A DNA stretch of 23,636 nucleotides from contig JACVRA010000275.1 of the NCBI GenBank assembly GCA_019828545.1, forward strand, positions 2,441 to 26,076. Direction: 5' to 3'. Source of the stretch: Paracamarosporium sp. OC-R06-R3 (lineage: Eukaryota; Ascomycota; Dothideomycetes; Pleosporales; Didymosphaeriaceae). Under the pieces are notes generated by a model, which saw nothing but the letters and a program-made list of their open reading frames with translations, ran no database searches and had not been told where the DNA came from. The position numbers and the translations under genes are program-made. Of this stretch, positions 8,687 to 17,586 are shown piece by piece; the stretch's first letter is position 1; each line of letters begins with the position of its first letter.

Positions 8687-9599
8687 ATGCCTACCGAAAC
8701 AAAGATAAACGTCTTATACTTGGCTCCAGGGCATGAGATCATCAGCCCAGAACAGATCAAGGCCTCTACGTTGGAAGTAATAGCCAGAGGATGCGGCAAA
8801 CCGCTCACAAAAGTCTCCCCGTCAATGCTTGTCAAACACGGCCACCATGCATCACTCATTTAAGCCAAGACTATGTTGTTCATTGCAGAGCAAACATCCA
8901 TCCCTGTCCCAAAATTATATGCAGCATATGCGTACGGGCCGTTCAACCGAGATTTCAGAGATTATGGAAGTGTTTATGATGTTTATATCTTCATGGAGTA
9001 TATTGAAGGCGAGGATCTAAGTAAATCATGGGATGGACACAGTACCATTGAGAAGCGGCAGATTTCGGTGGACTTGAAAAAGTACATGACAGAACTTCGC
9101 TCTATTCCGCAGGCCGAATACATAGGATCTGTACACCGCGGACCGGTCACTGATAAAATATTAAAGTTCAATTCAGCCAATAAAGGTCGGTGCACTCCAG
9201 CTTTCACTCACTGCATGTGTCAATTGAAGTTTTTCTTACCATATTTAAGGTCCTTTCGATACCGAGGAAGATTTCAACACTACGATTGCCGACGCCTATG
9301 TGGCAATCACACGAGGCTATGTCGATCCTTACACCCGTAGCGTGCTTGATGCACATAATCGTAGCATTGTCTTCACACATGGGGACTTTAGGCCTGCCAA
9401 CATCATCGTCAGAGACGGTCGTGTGGCGGCAATCATCGATTGGGAAATGGGAGGGTGGTACCCAGAATACTGGGAATATACGAAAGCATTTTTTGTCGAA
9501 AAACTCGGTACTGATTGGGCAACCCATCTACTAGATGTTCTCACTCCTTACCCTCGCGAACATATGATGTACTCACGATTCATAGAAGTATCGTGGTAG
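8687..9599 (+). pseudogene. APH-like (phosphotransferase enzyme family) kinase, one nonsense codon
   Basis: Two exons, 8687-9185 and 9250-9599, flank a 64-base intron (9186-9249: GTCGGT donor, TTTAAG acceptor). Splicing gives one frame of 282 codons plus stop. The C-terminal exon has the kinase signature of the APH/choline-kinase fold: HGDFRPANI (catalytic-loop HGDxxxxN) and AAIIDWEMGGWYPEYWEY (metal-binding Asp in IDWE). The N-lobe reads AKTMLFIAEQTSIPVPKLYAAY, and FMEYIEGEDLSKSW is the hinge. Codon 59 is TAA (8861-8863), exactly where the second kinase in this window has Glu in LREASTMLFVA, so the protein is cut before the catalytic loop. The substrate is unknown; fungal members of this family are diverse and the name does not imply antibiotic resistance. 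The frame is open upstream back to about 8611, so the start could lie further 5'. Confidence 0.85.
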
Positions 9600-9763
9600 C
9601 TGAGCATAAATTTTCAACCACAAACCTTGAAATGAAACACCTCAGAACCTATATGATGTACTCAGATCATCTTTAAGATATATATATACATTACGAATGA
9701 ATCTCCGAAACATTCAAGTACTCTTAATCATAGTGAGCGGGATGTGACGTGCGAACTGGGCCT

Positions 9764-9875
9764 CGAGTGGGTGTTGGGCCTGGTGTGGGAACCGGCGTGT
9801 CGGCTCCAGGCTCCAGAGTGGAGCTACACGCTGAAACCTGTACCGTTAATAGTCTATAAGTTTATATCTGGGGTG
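9764..9875 (+). repeat. dispersed repeat R2, third copy of the terminal repeat of the 18310-19070 element
   Basis: It contains GAGTGGGTGTTGGGCC, then GGCTCCAGGCTCCAGAGTGG and an AGTCTATAAGTTTATATCTGG block. The same order is seen at 18323-18435 (plus) and 18945-19057 (minus). Here it is a lone terminus, and repeat R1 starts directly after it. Confidence 0.7.
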
Positions 9876-9877
9876 AT

Positions 9878-9985
9878 GGTTTGACCAAAATTCGGCGTAC
9901 GCCTTGAGACAAAAAGTGATACAAAAAATATGATTCCCCTACGAATCCACACAAAAAGGAGCGTAGTAAAAAAAGTAGGTTTATA
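9878..9985 (+). repeat. dispersed repeat R1, copy 1
   Basis: It starts TTTGACCAAAATTCGGCGTAC and continues through CAAAAAGTGATAC, GATTCCCCTACGAATCC and an A-rich tail. It matches 2462-2568 in inverted orientation and 10140-10240 directly. Confidence 0.7.
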
Positions 9986-10139
9986 TAGTTCTGCCTGTTA
10001 ACAGGCTTTTTAGAGTTATTACAAACGTATAGCGGGGTGAGGACAGCAAGGAGTTATGCCTTGAGAAGTCGAATATTTTACATAGACTGCAGGGATTTAC
10101 AGTCCTTTATCTGGTTTTTTGTTTGGGATTTTATTTTAC

Positions 10140-10240
10140 AAACAGTTGGCGTAGACTTGAGTACAGAAAGTGATGAGAAAAAGGCGGTTCCCCTGTGAAT
10201 CGGCACAAAAGCGGGTAGAGAAAAAATATCACTTTATCGA
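10140..10240 (+). repeat. dispersed repeat R1, copy 2
   Basis: TTGGCGTAGACTTGAGTACAGAAAGTGATGA, then GGTTCCCCTGTGAATCGGCACAAA: the same word order as 9878-9985, offset by 254 bases. Together the two form a spaced direct repeat. Confidence 0.65.
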
Positions 10241-10546
10241 TACGTCTCAGAATACGCAGAATCACAATTTCTTTAATGAACACACGCACAACAAATCCTC
10301 TTGAGGTCAAAGATAACCTTGATAGTGAAAAAATAAGTTGTAGAGATTTGCAGCCTATGCAGGCACCGACTATGTGATAGACTAAGATTTGGATCACAAC
10401 GCAAATGCAGTTTCAACTCTCACGCTGCAATCACTGTAGAGAGAACCTTAGCTAACTTGACGCGTTTGAATACTTTCACGCGCCTGATGATGATAACGAT
10501 GATGAACATGGCGTTCTTCTGGATGTGATCGACCTTGAACTAAGCC
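10241..10546. other. 3' flank, no gene seen
   Basis: An AT-rich stretch downstream (3') of the minus-strand small gene that ends at 10547. Nothing is recognised. Confidence 0.4.
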
Positions 10547-10996
10547 TCAATTCGACGATCCCAGATGAATGGCTTCAGCACTCAAGTCATTGCTCCCCAG
10601 AAGGCCTTTGGTTGCTTCCAAAACTTCAGTCACCCAAGTAGCGCAGTTTTTAACTGGAGAGTCGGGGTTGCTCTCGGTGAGTGCGCGATCAGGACCAGGA
10701 GGAGGCCAGGTGCTTGCAATATCTTCGAAGTTTGGAAGATATGACTTTGGCAGTTGGAATTGGTAAAATTGCTCCTTGAATCTATGGTCAAGACCATATT
10801 TATATCGAGGGCGACACTGATAGTCCATCCCTAAAGCAACGAATCCAATGACATGGTAGACCCGACCCTCTGTTTGGGTTTGGGACTGCTCTGGGACTAG
10901 AGCAATTGCTTCATGAGATGGACCGCTGGCCTGTGTAAAATAGATTCTGTACACATTATACATGTCAGTCTCTCCGGATGCTGAATTTGACGCCAT
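10547..10996 (-). CDS. 149-residue protein with H...NCxxW motif, DUF6914-like
   Basis: An intact single-exon frame starts at ATG 10996 (MASNSASGETDMYNVYRIYF). The frame is open 24 bases further 5', but only to a TTG, so the ATG is preferred. Near the N-terminus it has SGPSHEAIALVPE, and near the C-terminus VKNCATWVTEVLEATKGLL. The same arrangement, an early His in a small beta-strand segment and a later Asn-Cys-x-x-Trp-Val followed by a helix, is present in the DUF6914-like gene at 17564-18208 (YHWALIVGP, NCVGWVQEAL). His plus NC(x)nW/F is also the layout of permuted NlpC/P60 (LRAT-type) papain-fold proteins, so a Cys/His active site is conceivable; that is inference from motif shape only. 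There is no signal peptide or membrane segment. A divergent APH-like fragment begins about 540 bases upstream. Confidence 0.7.
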   Translation of the reverse strand: MASNSASGETDMYNVYRIYFTQASGPSHEAIALVPEQSQTQTEGRVYHVIGFVALGMDYQCRPRYKYGLDHRFKEQFYQFQLPKSYLPNFEDIASTWPPPGPDRALTESNPDSPVKNCATWVTEVLEATKGLLGSNDLSAEAIHLGSSN

Positions 10997-11536
10997 CTTC
11001 AGCGAAGCGTGACAGACCAACTTGACCGGAACACGTTAGTTGTAGTAACGATACGGTGACAGAGAGCAAGCAAAAATGGTGTGTGATAGGCTGTAATTTA
11101 TACGTAGAACTGATATAAAGTACATATATGAACCTCGATCGACTTTATACATCGGATTTAAAAGCTTACAATACAGGAAAAGACTTATGTAGGTTGCTAC
11201 GTAACGCAACGTTACCGTTGTATTCCGATCGATCGGTTGAGAGTTTTCGAACGTTGTTAACTGTGCTGTAATAGACGCTAGACTCGGTATAGAAGGCTAC
11301 TGTTATAGGTTGATTAGTTGATTAGTTGATTAGTTGATTGTTGATTTCATTTAATGATGAAGGAACTTCGTCTAGGTGTAATATTCAGATGGTGAAACCA
11401 CATTGTGTTCTTCCCTGAGGAGGAGGCGTGGAGGCAGCCGTCTAGCGTTTGTTTAGCCTCTCCCGTTTCGCAAAAGTGACTCCGCTGAGACACGGCCACC
11501 GAAGACGACATCATCCAGCATTGTTCATGCTCCAAT
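10997..11536. other. divergent intergenic region with an 8-base microsatellite
   Basis: This lies between the minus-strand 149-residue gene and the plus-strand APH fragment, so it should hold the promoter of the former. A (TTGATTAG)n tract of about four units lies at 11309-11345. Frames on either strand at 11347-11536 have no recognised motif. Confidence 0.5.
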
Positions 11537-11760
11537 ATGAATCGCGACATCATCAGTGAACTAGATGGAGATCTCTCAGTTATCAAGATCTCGGAGGATG
11601 CAGTTATCAAGTACGAAATCGGTATCAGTGAGTTCGAGGCCGCTAACTAACAGCGAAGATATAGTATTGTTGATACGGGAAGCAGCTCACTGGAAAATAT
11701 CTGAGGCTTGTTTCTTACGATGGATAATCAGAACGGCCTCTACTTATTAGTAGAAACATT
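11537..11760 (+). pseudogene. fragment of a third APH-like kinase (N-lobe only)
   Basis: From ATG 11537 the frame reads 37 codons, including LSVIKISEDAVIKYEIGIS and EFEAAN, to TAA 11648-11650. It then resumes in the same frame as QRRYSIVD. The pattern (x)KIS(E/D)DAV(I/V)K...G...EAANQRR is the start of the fungal APH/protein-kinase-like N-lobe, with Lys as the ATP-binding residue and Glu-Ala-Ala as the helix-C position. After another TGA and apparent frameshifts, MDNQNGLYLLVE resembles the hinge strand. No HGDxxxxN loop follows before the next gene, so it is 3'-truncated as well as interrupted. The TAA directly before QRR would fit a Gln codon mutated by C to T. The family call rests on motif memory only. 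Confidence 0.5.
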
Positions 11761-11916
11761 CAAAGTTCAAGTTTCCGCTTACGATACACTTATTACAGTT
11801 TGAGGCTAAAAGAGCTGCTACTGCTTTTCTAAGTTAGGAGTTAGGACTATCTTATACAATTTTTCCTTGGTTTGTGCTAGATGATTGTGTAGTGTGCTAG
11901 TGCCCGTTCGAAGTAA

Positions 11917-12606
11917 GTGCATCTATCCTCTCTACATGCTCATAACGTAGACAATCGCAATCTATCCAACCCGCCTATCTCTCCACAATCGCCCCACCCC
12001 TTCAAACCCATCCCCATATTTCGCAAAACCAACTTCTGCCTCTCCTACTCACACCTCCACCCTCTGTATGCTAGCCTCTACAAAACCCTCCGCCACGCTC
12101 CTATCAGCCACACCACCAACTCTTACACTGAAGCTGCTGCCCTCTTCACCGGCATCGAAGTCAAATCTCCCTCGGGCAATCTTCAAGAAGCACAGCTGCA
12201 GATGAGCATCTGGATGGCGGCCAGCCTGCGCAAGAAGGCCGAGCTGGCATGGTCCGCCTTTGCGAATGGTGTGTTCCCCTGTCGTCCTGATCACGGCACC
12301 TTTATCGAACCCGGTATCACCATCGTCGGCACCGAGCACAAGGTCTATTATGCGTATCTATCCGAGCCCGACACCAGCGTTCCATCACAAGATACATCGA
12401 CGTCGACCTGCGCCGTCGCAATCCTTGGCAACAACACTCATCTGCCCTCCCTCGATACCTCTTCTGTCCAGGGCATATTGCGCGTTGCGAGGTTGTACGG
12501 TAATCTTATGGAGTATGCTGCTGATGTGGATGCGGAGACTGGATATTGGGGTGCTTTTTTGGGCCCGGTCTTGGGAAATTCGGCAGGTGGCGTGGGCTGG
12601 TTGTGA
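11917..12606 (+). pseudogene. PD-(D/E)XK nuclease-like fungal protein, 5' truncated
   Basis: A 229-codon frame is opened by a TAA just upstream and has no early ATG (first codon GTG), so the normal N-terminus is absent. It contains RKTNFCLSY, then about 50 residues on FTGIEVKSP, then NLQEAQLQMSIWMAASLRKK. In the fungal PD-(D/E)XK-like family this is the core: a (V/T)DF strand with the catalytic Asp, the ExK strand (here EVK), and an AxLQLxIWxAA helix. The Asp position reads Asn (KTNF), which would weaken or abolish catalysis. After the stop at 12604-12606 the neighbouring frame continues sensibly (CDKGRVISEVDVRGHHTI, to 12730), suggesting a one-base frameshift near 12590 removed the original C-terminus. 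I read it as a decayed gene, though expression of the open part is possible. Confidence 0.65.
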
Positions 12607-12730
12607 CAAGGGGAGAGTTATAAGTGAGGTGGATGTTAGAGGGCACCACACTATCGATAATGAGACGCTCGATGCAGCTATTCTGTCCCGTTACACTCGC
12701 TCGTCGCGAGATCGAGGTCGAGAGTGTTGA

Positions 12731-13034
12731 CCTAACCAGTTGTCAAGAGCCCGAGGCCGCCAGCTTCTTCCCCACAAGGCCGCTCACCGAGTGCCCGAGA
12801 CCGCTACCCAACAAAGTGCCATCACTAAATATTCTTCCTCAGACTCATATGTTGTGCGCACATCGTCTTCTCCTTCTCTCCTATGAAGCAGTATCTTGAC
12901 ATCTAAGTGTATAAGAGGCTCATAGAATGGTGACTTATTTATGTCTTTCTCGATGAATTACCCTGAGGTCGTTTGTATTACAGCCATCAAACGAAGCGCA
13001 TATTTCTTCATCGAAAGACATGTATCGTTCGGGG
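12731..13034. other. intergenic, no gene seen
   Basis: Frames here lack recognisable motifs. It lies between the frameshifted PD-(D/E)XK-like gene and a DUF6914 fragment. Confidence 0.4.
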
Positions 13035-13105
13035 CTTTCCCCCTTCTTTCAATCAAGTCGTACGTAGGCGCTTGCGTCGTATCATAGTCTCCTTGACCAT
13101 CGAAA
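13035..13105 (-). pseudogene. 3' fragment of a DUF6914-like gene
   Basis: The minus strand reads FDGQGDYDTTQAPTYDLIE, nearly identical to FDGQGDYDMTQAPTYDLIK near the C-terminus of the intact gene at 17564-18208. The DNA also matches (GTAGGCGCTTGYGTCRTATCATAGTC). Upstream codons do not continue the homology, so only the tail survives. Confidence 0.75.
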
Positions 13106-13312
13106 ACCTCGAGTGTCTTTAACCTACCCCAGTCCTATAGGACCTCGACCTCATATCTCACAACATCCCTTCCAAACACGCCGGGTTACGCCTAGCAAGC
13201 CCCGTTACAGTCGTAACGCGAGCTCATTTTCGGCTACATTCAACGCTCATATGAATATTAGAACCCTACCATAGATAGAGCGCAGCGGCTATTAAAGGAC
13301 TATCTTCTGTGA

Positions 13313-14042
13313 ATTAGTTTGAAACGCGTGGAATGGAACGTACTCAGATTGACAAGTGCGCTAGAAGGTGAAACGGATGTTAACCCGAATTCGATCCAGC
13401 TCCCACAGCTGCGCCAAATCAACGAACTAGAAAATGGACGTCATGAGAGGATTTTCGAGGAGATAGCAGCATCACCCGATGGGCAACAGTGAATAAATCT
13501 TGCTTCCTATCAGCGGAGTATTTCATGTTCCAAACATGGTCTACATTATTCCTTATAGTGGCCGTGCCCGCCTAACTCGACTGTGATCGTCGAAGCATCT
13601 AGGATGTTTACTGGAATTGGAATTTCTTTTACATAGAGAAGCCAGGGGGTAAAGATAATGCTCCCAGGTCTAGCCGGAGACGAGACCGCTTCATCGTCAG
13701 TCAATCCGTTTCGAAACCTGGAAGAGTATCCGCAGCTTCCTGCTGCACATGTCCAAGACCCAAAGCCATGCATACAACTTTATTCACCCGCTCGATCCTG
13801 ACGACTTGGAGCTCCGCAATCGCGACGTGGATTGCTATCACTTATGTCGCGCGCATCATCCTAAGAAACTCATCCTTTAGCATGGTTGTGTGCATTGCAT
13901 CGCAGCACACTAGTATAGTAATGCCTTCCGATATTTCCATTCCGATCGCTTCGCTACACAGTACGACGATATCGAGGCGTCCAGCCGCAGCGGCGACAAC
14001 GAGGCGAGACAAGGGGAAACCGAGGTTTTAACGGACGAGTAA
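13313..14042 (+). pseudogene. decayed gene of unknown family
   Basis: Several protein-like stretches lie on the plus strand in changing frames. 13313-13492 is 59 open codons containing ALEGETDVNPNSIQL and ENGRHERIFEEIAASP. 13667-13760 contains SSVNPFRNLEEYPQLPAAHV. About 13763-13890 contains FIHPLDPDDLELRNRDVDCY followed by HLCRAHHPKKL. The same frame as the last resumes as HSDRFATQYDDIEASSRSGD and ends at TAA 14040-14042. Stops and at least one frameshift separate them. I recognise no domain. A minus-strand frame at 13546-13773 overlaps this and is less protein-like. Confidence 0.35.
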
Positions 14043-15020
14043 AGAGTTTGTAATCTTCGACATGGTAACGCCTAGATCCTTTATCAGTCATGACGTAGTG
14101 GTTCTACTATCAGACACTAACCGACACATACTAGGTTACTGCTTCCTAATGTTGAACAAGCATCATGAATAGGAATTCGACCTTGAGGGACAAAATGTCT
14201 CCCCGTTGATTGCGACTTAGCTTTGCGCAGGTACTTTGTAGAACGAAGGCGTCTAGATCAGTGGCACAAGACAAGAAGGGTTGCAGTGGCAAGTAGGAGG
14301 ATGGGCTCAAGTGATGGGTCGCTAGTACGAGAGGCACGAGTCGCTCTTCAAGCACACTTTCTCGGCTTTGCTTCCTAATGTTCGTCATTACAACGATGCC
14401 TGTCGCGCGGATTCGCAGGAATGATTGAATTGCTGTGCACTAGTCGTAAAATGCGATCGTTCTCTCACACTGGACTAGGGAGCTGGCCAATTTAATCAGG
14501 AATTAAATAGCGTAACTCCTTTATAGATAGGACAATCTCCAAATATATTCGTGTCTTGAGCGTCGAGGGCCAATGGAAGATCCTCAAATGATCCGGATGA
14601 CGGCATGCAAGGGTTTCTGCGTAGTGCTGCACAATTAATAATATAGATTCGATTGTGATGTGCAGGGGGGACACGCACACACGATGCGTGTCTTGTAGGC
14701 CTATTCGCACAGTGTGCTAACAAAAGAAGCAGATCTTGGCAAAGGAGTAAAGCTATGTCAGTCGATTGCGAGTGAAGAACAAATCTTAACGGAGGAACCT
14801 TCAGCTCTGTTAAGGCGACGGTCCGTTTCAGTACGCGCGATTATCTAGGTAACTATGTTCTTTCGACTTCATAGACTCGACGGCTATAAGCTTGGCTTTT
14901 TGAATAAGAAAGAGCGTAACAACTATTTATAGTGGTCACTCGTTGCAATTCTGCAGCGCAACATTACTATTCAATCTCTTTACAATAGCATCTTACCATC
15001 TCGGGTCGGATCCATCGATG
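14043..15020. other. no supported gene; one short coding-like stretch
   Basis: A plus-strand stretch from 14223 (RRYFVERRRLDQWHKTRRV) is open for about 50 codons. Beyond it, stops in that frame are as dense as in random sequence. A minus-strand 80-codon ATG frame (14146-14388) overlaps it. Neither has recognisable motifs. Confidence 0.3.
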
Positions 15021-15092
15021 GATAGGATCTTTGCTGGATGACATCGTTTCAAAGAAGAGACAAGATTATGCGAAAGAGTAAGGAGTCGGAAA
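15021..15092 (-). pseudogene. 5' fragment of a DUF6914-like gene (start codon region)
   Basis: GGATCTTTGCTGGATGACAT and the following TCGTTTCAAAGAAGAGA...TATGCGAAA match the plus-strand sequence around the start codon of the intact DUF6914-like gene (GATCTTTGCCGGGTGACAT at about 18190-18208, and the adjacent 5' flank). The minus-strand start reads MSSSKD against MSPGKD. Homology covers only the first few codons and about 45 bases of 5' flank. Confidence 0.5.
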
Positions 15093-15251
15093 TATAGTTT
15101 TGCTTATGGTGAGGACTCACAAGCGACGTACAGAATGGACAGTGCTGCAATATGTAAAGGTTAGCTTTAAAAAGTACGAATGAATGATATGTACGATGGA
15201 GACTGGATTTTCAAATTCGGATTGGCATGTGGTGTTAGAATCTGTATGCTA

Positions 15252-15611
15252 TCATAGGAGCTGGATGCGAAGTATTGTCAAGCTCGTACTTAGACGATGC
15301 CTGTTCTTCTGTCCCGCCACTTTTTGGCTCTGACTCCCATCGCGCGCAAAGTCAGAACTCTTCATTGAATTCCGACTAGATTGCCGTTCCGATCCTGCTA
15401 CAACGCCATCAAAACCTTCCATGCTTGCCTTTCGATTACACATGGTATCTCCAACTTGCACACATCTCACCCAACTGTGAACCTTGAACTCCTTCGTGTA
15501 CGTCTCATACCTATACCGCGTGCCAATATATCTTCCCAGAAAGATTTGATAAATATCTTTGGTAACTCTAGTCTCTAGAATTTTCCAATTCACGCAGAAC
15601 AACGAACCCAC
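15252..15611 (-). CDS. open frame of unknown significance, 119 codons
   Basis: The frame is uninterrupted but begins with GTG, not ATG. A donor/acceptor-like pair (GTGAGT ... TTCTAG, about 15631 down to 15577) lies over its first codons, so the true gene, if any, may be an exon starting near 15576. The product is polar and Ser/Arg-rich in its C-terminal half (GSERQSSRNSMKSSDFARDG). There is no recognised domain. Confidence 0.2.
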   Translation of the reverse strand: MGSLFCVNWKILETRVTKDIYQIFLGRYIGTRYRYETYTKEFKVHSWVRCVQVGDTMCNRKASMEGFDGVVAGSERQSSRNSMKSSDFARDGSQSQKVAGQKNRHRLSTSLTILRIQLL

Positions 15612-15839
15612 TCAACTCACCTAGTCTGTTTCCCTTCTTTCACTTTGCCGGGTCAACGCATTCACTCGACTAAAATAGGCGAAAGTCACGACACACCCAT
15701 GATTCACTTATGCGATTTACCCCTCCCTCAGTTGTGTTAAGCTTAGTACCCCTCACCTCATTCGTGTATATAATCTCGTTTCTTCAAGTTCACACCATCA
15801 ATTCAAATAACCGCATTGGGTCGGTTCCAAGTCATCACC
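15612..15839. other. intergenic, no gene seen
   Basis: Pyrimidine-rich sequence with no recognisable feature, directly 5' of the tRNA-derived repeat. Confidence 0.4.
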
Positions 15840-16025
15840 TTGTGATGGCGCAGTGGTTAGCTTGCTAGCCGAGGAACTGAACGGGTCCAGCAGGGGGGGG
15901 TACCGTCCTTAGCTTGCGTATGCAACTAGGGGATCCTGCTGGGGCTTCTCAGTTAGGGGAGCCGGGGTATCAAGTGCGGTGGTAAGGTTTGTAGTTCGAT
16001 TCCTGAGTCCTTCAATTTTTGTATT
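15840..16025 (+). repeat. tRNA-derived SINE-like element
   Basis: TGGCGCAGTGG at 15846-15856 is a perfect RNA polymerase III box A (TGGCNNAGTGG, close to initiator-Met tRNA). AGTTCGATTCC at 15993-16003 is a near-perfect box B. A T5 run at 16016-16020 and more Ts after it would serve as terminator. The boxes are about 140 bases apart, far more than in a tRNA without a large intron, and neither a T-stem nor an acceptor stem can be paired around them. I therefore call a tRNA-derived repeat, not a functional tRNA. The middle is GC-rich with a G8 run. Confidence 0.55.
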
Positions 16026-16339
16026 TTTATTTTGGCACAGTTTGGAGTAGCAGTGAATGAAAGAAGGTTGAAAGTGAAGGTGCGATCGTTACGTCATAAT
16101 GAAGAAAGTACTAGAATTCAAAACATAATGATCCAGACAATTAATTGTAGAGAGACGTAGTTTTACTCACTTGCGATGAGTATTAGCCGGCAAAAAAAAC
16201 TGCGCTTATGATGCTGTGTGTGACGAATGAGAAGTAGGCCATTCGCCTTATAGGCCAACGAGGTCATTGCAAGCTACGATGCGTATTATCAGTTATGACA
16301 GCTCTAGATTCAAGGAGCAAGAAGCCGATCCGCCTGGCG
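16026..16339. other. intergenic, no gene seen
   Basis: AT-rich tail of the tRNA-derived repeat and unassigned sequence. Confidence 0.4.
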
Positions 16340-16650
16340 ATATTCAACTCTTTTTATCAAGAGTTCAATGCTCCTGCCTAGTTTCGACGTCATGTAGGAG
16401 CTGGTTGCTTTTGTTGAATGTATTCCAACCCACGCGGTCCCAAACAAATCGTACAGGCTACGCATGTATGATACAAGCATAACTGACAACTATGAGTCCC
16501 TCACGTATTAGCTAGCCATGAGTACGGTACAACACAATAAGATCGACTTTGCTCCTCCCCGTTGTGGTCCGTTGTTTACCTGCAACCGAGCCTCGGCTCC
16601 GACGAGATCCGTGCGCAGATCATCCTGCCCCCGACCTCCGCTTCACAACA
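16340..16650 (+). pseudogene. possible decayed coding fragment
   Basis: One frame reads SMLLPSFDVM, TAG, ELVAFVECIPTHAVPNKSYR and on to DNYESLTY, TAG, LAMSTVQHNKIDFAPP, that is about 100 codons with two TAG codons. Both would fit Gln codons mutated C to T. No family is recognised. It lies just upstream of the APH-like gene but in a different frame. Confidence 0.25.
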
Positions 16651-16806
16651 ACGGAGGTAAATGATGCCCGCGCCCTTCCTGGAATAGGATCTCTGGATCA
16701 TGTCAATCCTAGTCCCTCTTTCTATCCTGTTACATTGATATCCGGAATAGCAGCCCCAGAGAATGGGAGCCTTACCCAAGGGGCCCAGTTGCAAACCGAT
16801 ACCACT

Positions 16807-17586
16807 ATGTTTATACGCTACCTAACACTTCTCACCATCAAGCTATTAAAACCCTTTCGAAAACCACACGGCAGTGTGTTGTTCCTTTCGGAGAAGATAT
16901 GCGTTAAATATGGGCGCCGGGTCAGCCTGCGCGAAGCTTCGACTATGCTATTTGTCGCGAAGCATACATCAATCCTAGTTCCTCGCGTGCACTGCGCTTT
17001 TGTGCATAAGAATCAAACATATGTTGTGATGGACAGAATACATGGACAACCACTCGCAGCTGGGTGGCTCAGGCGTTCAGCGGAGAGTAGGGCAAAGATC
17101 CTGGACCAGCTTAGGAAGATGATTGATGAAATGCGCTGCATCACGCCTCCAGAGGGAATGGGTGTCGCTCACGTAGATGGTGGATCCTTATGCGATCCAC
17201 GGTTGCCTGGCACATCGAGTTATTTTAGGCCTTTCAAGACGATTCGGAATTTCCATAGGCACCTGCGAGGAGGTCTCGAAGCACATCCGCATCATCAAAC
17301 AGAGATTCGCAATCTTATCCTTCAGTAAGATGAGCTCCAATCCAGATCGGTGCTTACACATGGGGATTTGAGCAGCTTGAACATCCTCGCTTCTGGTGAT
17401 GAAATTGTTGGCATTATTGATTGGGAGACCGCGGGATGGTACCCTCTATATTGGGAGTATACGACTGCATGGAATGTGAATCCCCAAAACCGGTTCTGGC
17501 GAGATGAGATCAACCACTTTCTTCAGCCAATGCCTGAAGAATTGGAAATGGAAAAGATACGGCTCAAGTATTTTGGAGACGTCTAA
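16807..17586 (+). pseudogene. APH-like kinase, single in-frame TAA before the catalytic loop
   Basis: From ATG 16807 (MFIRYLTLLTIKLLKPFRKP) one frame runs 259 sense or stop codons to TAA 17584-17586, broken only by TAA 17326-17328 (codon 174). Before the break are KICVKYG (N-lobe Lys), SLREASTMLFVAKHTSILVP (helix-C Glu) and YVVMDRIHGQPLAAGW (hinge). After it are LTHGDLSSLNILASGD (HGDxxxxN) and GIIDWETAGWYPLYWEY (IDWE). Every key element of the family is present and undamaged, so inactivation looks recent. The stop follows CAG and would fit CAA to TAA. The frame is also open 86 codons upstream from a TTG, with protein-like residues, so an N-terminal extension is possible. The 3' end overlaps the convergent DUF6914-like gene by 23 bases. 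Substrate unknown. Confidence 0.88.

Noticed and set aside
12049..12651. Minus-strand and alternative plus-strand frames under the PD-(D/E)XK-like gene
   Set aside because: Shadows of the recognised gene. Only the short alternative-frame tail after 12600 is kept, as evidence of a frameshift.
13546..13773. Minus-strand 75-codon frame with ATG
   Set aside because: Antisense to plus-strand remnants that look more like protein; no motif.
15840..16025. Functional tRNA gene
   Set aside because: Box A and box B are present but 140 bases apart, and no cloverleaf can be drawn by hand. A tRNA-derived repeat is the better reading.
17325..17345. A 21-base intron (GTAAGA...CCAG) that would remove the TAA in the second kinase
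   Set aside because: It keeps the frame but is well below the usual minimum for fungal spliceosomal introns, and no branch site fits inside it.
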